DNA from: FEB-22 sp003105195
GTDB lineage: Bacteria; Pseudomonadota; Alphaproteobacteria; Rhizobiales; Xanthobacteraceae
Direction: 5' to 3'
Assembly: GCA_027493405.1 (NCBI GenBank)
Contig: JAOSKV010000046.1
Coordinates: 255,066-319,065 of the forward strand
DNA: 64,000 nucleotides
The stretch's first letter is position 1; every line of letters begins with the position of its first letter. The notes under the pieces were generated by a model. That model worked only from the letters and a program-made list of their open reading frames with translations. It was not told the origin of the DNA and did no database searches. The position numbers were made by a program, and so were the translations under genes. Positions 61,429-64,000 of the stretch are shown here, one piece after another.

Positions 61429-62880
61429 CCGCACCCGCTCCCCATCGACGCGGTCGCCGCCGTGCTGGTGATCCCGGCCGCCGCCGCCGTCGTGCTGGCG
61501 CTGCTGCCGGGCTACCGCTGGGGCGGCGCGGCTCAACGTGCTGGCGACGCTGCTGACCCTGCTCGCCGCGCGTCACGCTGCTGTTCGAGCGGCCCGCCTC
61601 CGGGCCCTACCTGCTGGTCGACGACCTCAACATCGTCTTCGTCGTGCTCACCACCTTCGTCGGCTTCACGACCAGCGTGTTCAGCGCGAGCTATATCGCC
61701 CACGAGCTCGAGATCGGCCACCTCACGCCGGTCTACCTGCGCTTCTACCACGCGATGTACCAGGTCCTGATGTTCGCGATGAACCTCGCGCTGCTCGGCC
61801 AACAATATCGGGCTGATGTGGGTCGCGATCGAGCTCGCCACGCTGACCACCGTGCTGATGGTCGGCATCTACCGCACCCACGAGGCGCTGGAGGCGGCCT
61901 GGAAGTACTTCATCCTCGGCAGCGTCGGCATCGCGCTCGCGCTGTTCGGCACCATCCTGGTCTATCTCGCGGCCCGGCCCGTGATCGGCGAGGGGGAGGC
62001 CGCGATGGTCTGGACCAACCTGATCGCGCGTGCGGCCGGCTTCGACCCCGGGCTCCTGAACCTCGCCTTCGTCTTCCTGCTGCTCGGCTACGGCACCAAG
62101 GTCGGCCTCGCGCCGCTGCATGCCTGGCTGCCCGACGCCCATGCCGAGGGCCCGACGCCGATCTCGGCCGTGCTCTCGGGCCTGCTGCTCAACGTCGCGC
62201 TCTACGCGCTGCTGCGCTTCAAGATGCTGCTCGCCGCCAATCCGGATGCGGTCGCGCCCGGCCCCCTGATGGTGATCGCCGGGCTGGTCTCGCTGATCTT
62301 CGCGGCGTTCATGCTCTACCGCCGCCGCGACATCAAGCGCATGTTCGCCTATTCCTCGATCGAGCACATGGGGATCATCGCCTTCGCCTTCGGCATGGGC
62401 GGCCCGCTCGCGAATTTCGCCGGCCTGCTGCACATGGCGATGCATTCGCTGACCAAGTCGGCGATCTTCTTCGCGGTCGGCCACATCGCCCAGGTGAAGG
62501 GCACCCAGAAGATCGCCGAGATGGGCGGGCTCACCGAGTCCCATCCGGGCCTCGGCTGGGGCCTGGTGCTCGGCGTCGTGGCGATCGCCGGCCTGCCGCC
62601 GCTCGGCATCTTCATGAGCGAGTTCCTGGTCGTGAGCTCGACCTTCGCGCGCGAGCCGCTCCTCGCGATTCCGCTGGTGTTCGGGCTGCTGGTCGGCTTC
62701 GGCGCGCTGATGCTGCGCCTCAACGGCATCGCCTTCGGCGAGCCGCGCGGCGCGAACGGGCCGGCCGAGGCCTCCTACGTCCCGATGTACGCGCATCTCG
62801 CGCTGGTGCTGACCGGCGGCATCTATCTGCCGCCGCCGCTCGTCACCTGGTTCCAGAACGTCGCGAGGATCCTCGGATGA
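61425..62880 (+). CDS. hyfF: hydrogenase-4 HyfF-like antiporter subunit, frameshifted at 5' end
   Basis: HyfF is a NuoN/NuoM/MrpD-like proton-channel subunit. The long clean part reads GLMWVAIELATLTTVLMVG, GYGTKVGLAPLHAWLPDAHAEGPTPISAVLSGLLLNVALY (conserved Lys and the LPDAHAEGP signature), RMFAYSSIEHMG and IAGLPPLGIFMSEF. The first 130 codons need corrections: GTGACCGCAC lacks two bases compared with the fragment at 60621, and further shifts lie near 61570 and 61802. The ending is at TGA 62878-62880. With two HyfB copies it gives three antiporter-like subunits. Confidence 0.88.
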
Positions 62881-62883
62881 GCC

Positions 62884-64000
62884 ATGCCAGGTCTGGTCGA
62901 CGCGCTCAGCGGTGCGCGCCGGGTCGCGGCGCATCGGCCCTGGCCGCGCCTGGTCGTCGGCCACGACGCCTGGCGCGACGTCGGCCACGGGATCGCCGCC
63001 GGCGAGCGGGCGCTGCTCGGCCTCTGGGGCGATGGCGAGGCCGCCCATCTCGCGGCGCTCGACGAGGCGGCGCGCGAGATCGTGGTGGTCAGCACCGACT
63101 GCATCGACGGGCCGTTTCGCGTCGGTCGGCGCCGCGCATCCGCCGGCGCTCCGGCTCGAGCGCGCCATCCGCGATCTCTACGGCATCAAGCCGGTCGGCC
63201 TGTGGGACCTGCGGCCCCTGGCTCGACCTCGGCTTCTGGGGCGTCACGCACGGCCGCTGGCGCGCATCCGCCGAGGGCTCGGCGACCGCGCCCTACGTGT
63301 TCCTGCCGGTGGACGGGGAGAGCCTGCACCAGATCCCGGTCGGCCCCGTGCATGCCGGCATCATCGAGCCGGGCCATTTCCGCTTCACGGCCAGTGGCGA
63401 GACCGTGGTGCGGCTGGAGGAGCGCCTCGGCTACGTCCACAAGGGCATCGAGAAGCTCCTCGCCGGCGCCGACCTCGTGCGCGGCGCGCGCCTCGCCGGC
63501 CGCGCGTCGGGCGACAGCGACGGTCGCCTACGCCTTCGCCTTCGCCCGCGCCGTCGAGGCGGCGCTCGCCGTCGAGGCGCCGCCGCGCGCGGTCTGGCTG
63601 CGCGCGCTGATGGCCGAGCTGGAGCGGATCGCCAATCATCTCGGCGATTTCGGCGCGATCTGCAACGACGCCTCGTTCTCCATCATGCTGGCCCAATGCG
63701 GCATCCTGCGCGAGCTCACGCTGCGTGCCGCCCGCGCCTGCTTCGGCCACCGGCTCATGATGGACTGCATCGTCCCGGGCGGCGTGGCCGCCGACCTGCC
63801 GCCGCGCGGCGTCGCGGACCCATCTGCAAGCTGGTGGCCGAGATCCGGCGGCGGTTTCCCGACCCTGGTCGAGCTCTATGACAATACCGCCTCGCTGCAG
63901 GACCGCACCGTCACCACGGGCATCCTGAAGCCGGAGCTCGCGCGCCGTTGGTGCGCCGGCGGCTATGTCGGGCGTGCCTCCGGGCGCAGCTTCGACAGCC
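62884..64000 (+). CDS. hyfG: HyfG-like large subunit lacking the N-terminal nickel cysteines (partial, frameshifted)
   Basis: This is a fusion of NuoC-like and NuoD-like domains as in HycE/HyfG, cut by the window end. The first 75 residues are clean (RPWPRLVVGHDAWRDVG; VVSTDCIDGPF). Frames shift near 63130, 63215, 63520 and 63815. Key segments are PVGPVHAGIIEPGHFRF, LEERLGYVHKGIEKLL, and ELERIANHLGDFGAI. Where [NiFe] hydrogenases have Arg-x-Cys-Gly-x-Cys a short way after YVHKGIEKL, this protein reads AGRASGDST, so both N-terminal nickel ligands are missing. It should therefore not bind the NiFe centre and resembles energy-converting hydrogenase-related (Ehr) complexes. The C-terminal cysteine motif lies beyond the window. 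Confidence 0.87.
   Translation, partial: MPGLVDALSGARRVAAHRPWPRLVVGHDAWRDVGHGIAAGERALLGLWGDGEAAHLAALDEAAREIVVVSTDCIDGPFRVGRRRASAGAPARARHPRSLRHQAGRPVGPAAPGSTSASGASRTAAGAHPPRARRPRPTCSCRWTGRACTRSRSAPCMPASSSRAISASRPVARPWCGWRSASATSTRASRSSSPAPTSCAARASPAARRATATVAYAFAFARAVEAALAVEAPPRAVWLRALMAELERIANHLGDFGAICNDASFSIMLAQCGILRELTLRAARACFGHRLMMDCIVPGGVAADLPPRGVADPSASWWPRSGGGFPTLVELYDNTASLQDRTVTTGILKPELARRWCAGGYVGRASGRSFDS

Larger units (their letters stand above)
59963..61560. repeat. 804-bp tandem duplication: hyfE plus the start of hyfF
   Basis: The segment from ATG 59963 recurs from ATG 60767 with an 804-bp offset and roughly 95% identity by eye. It includes hyfE and the first about 130 bp of hyfF. 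Substitutions are scattered and include conservative amino-acid changes, so it is not a simple copy error. It may be a real duplication or two strain haplotypes joined end to end by the assembler. Confidence 0.8.

Overview
The window is GC-rich DNA that fits an alphaproteobacterium. The grounds are base composition, a twin-arginine esterase, a MarR-type exopolysaccharide-locus regulator paired with a NusG paralogue, and a hydrogenase-4-like complex of proteobacterial type. Nearly all of it encodes surface-glycan synthesis; the last 9 kb encode a membrane energy-converting complex. No tRNA, rRNA, CRISPR array, transposase or origin was seen.

Region 1 (1-19.95 kb) is visibly less GC-rich than the rest. 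It holds three DegT/DnrJ/EryC1-type sugar aminotransferases, a Gfo/Idh/MocA sugar dehydrogenase, a hexapeptide acyltransferase, an NDP-sugar epimerase, a FemAB-like acyltransferase, a radical SAM/SPASM enzyme, a family 2 glycosyltransferase, two large multi-pass membrane proteins, a LPG-synthase-TM-type membrane protein, and a Tat-exported SGNH esterase. It also has a 1203-residue RTX metalloprotease gene with three almost identical 618-bp repeats. The parts look like a pathway for an amino- or acylamino-sugar glycan.

Region 2 (20.0-54.9 kb) starts with a minus-strand group: kdsD, a TylF-like methyltransferase and a small secreted protein. A plus-strand run of about 32 kb follows, packed with ATGA/GTGA stop-start overlaps, and it reads as one operon. 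It opens with a MarR-like regulator and a NusG/RfaH-like antiterminator. Directly after the antiterminator gene lies a near-perfect ops-like element inside a hairpin. Next comes a full pseudaminic acid route: pseB, pseC, an N-acetyl sugar amidotransferase with HisH-like and HisF-like partners, a SpsF/PseF-type cytidylyltransferase, a pseudaminic-type methylase, a PseG-PseH fusion and pseI. Then come putative glycosyltransferases and an ABC exporter, a second nonulosonate triad (NeuB-like, SDR, CMP-sugar synthetase), more glycosyltransferases and methyltransferases, and GDP-mannose/GDP-fucose synthesis (manC, gmd, fcl).

Region 3 (54.9-64.0 kb) holds hyfB-hyfB-hyfC-hyfE-(hyfF fragment)-hyfE-hyfF-hyfG, cut by the window end. 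HyfG lacks the first pair of nickel-binding cysteines, so the complex is probably an energy-converting hydrogenase-related (Ehr) complex and not a true hydrogenase.

Sequence quality is uneven. Many genes carry one-base frameshifts, often in short G/C runs and very densely in the hyf region. Three stretches (about 20646-20692, 23018-23140, 56200-56570) are runs of G or C inside otherwise conserved genes. These are most likely sequencing or assembly errors. Frameshifted genes are therefore listed as single genes, each with its break described.
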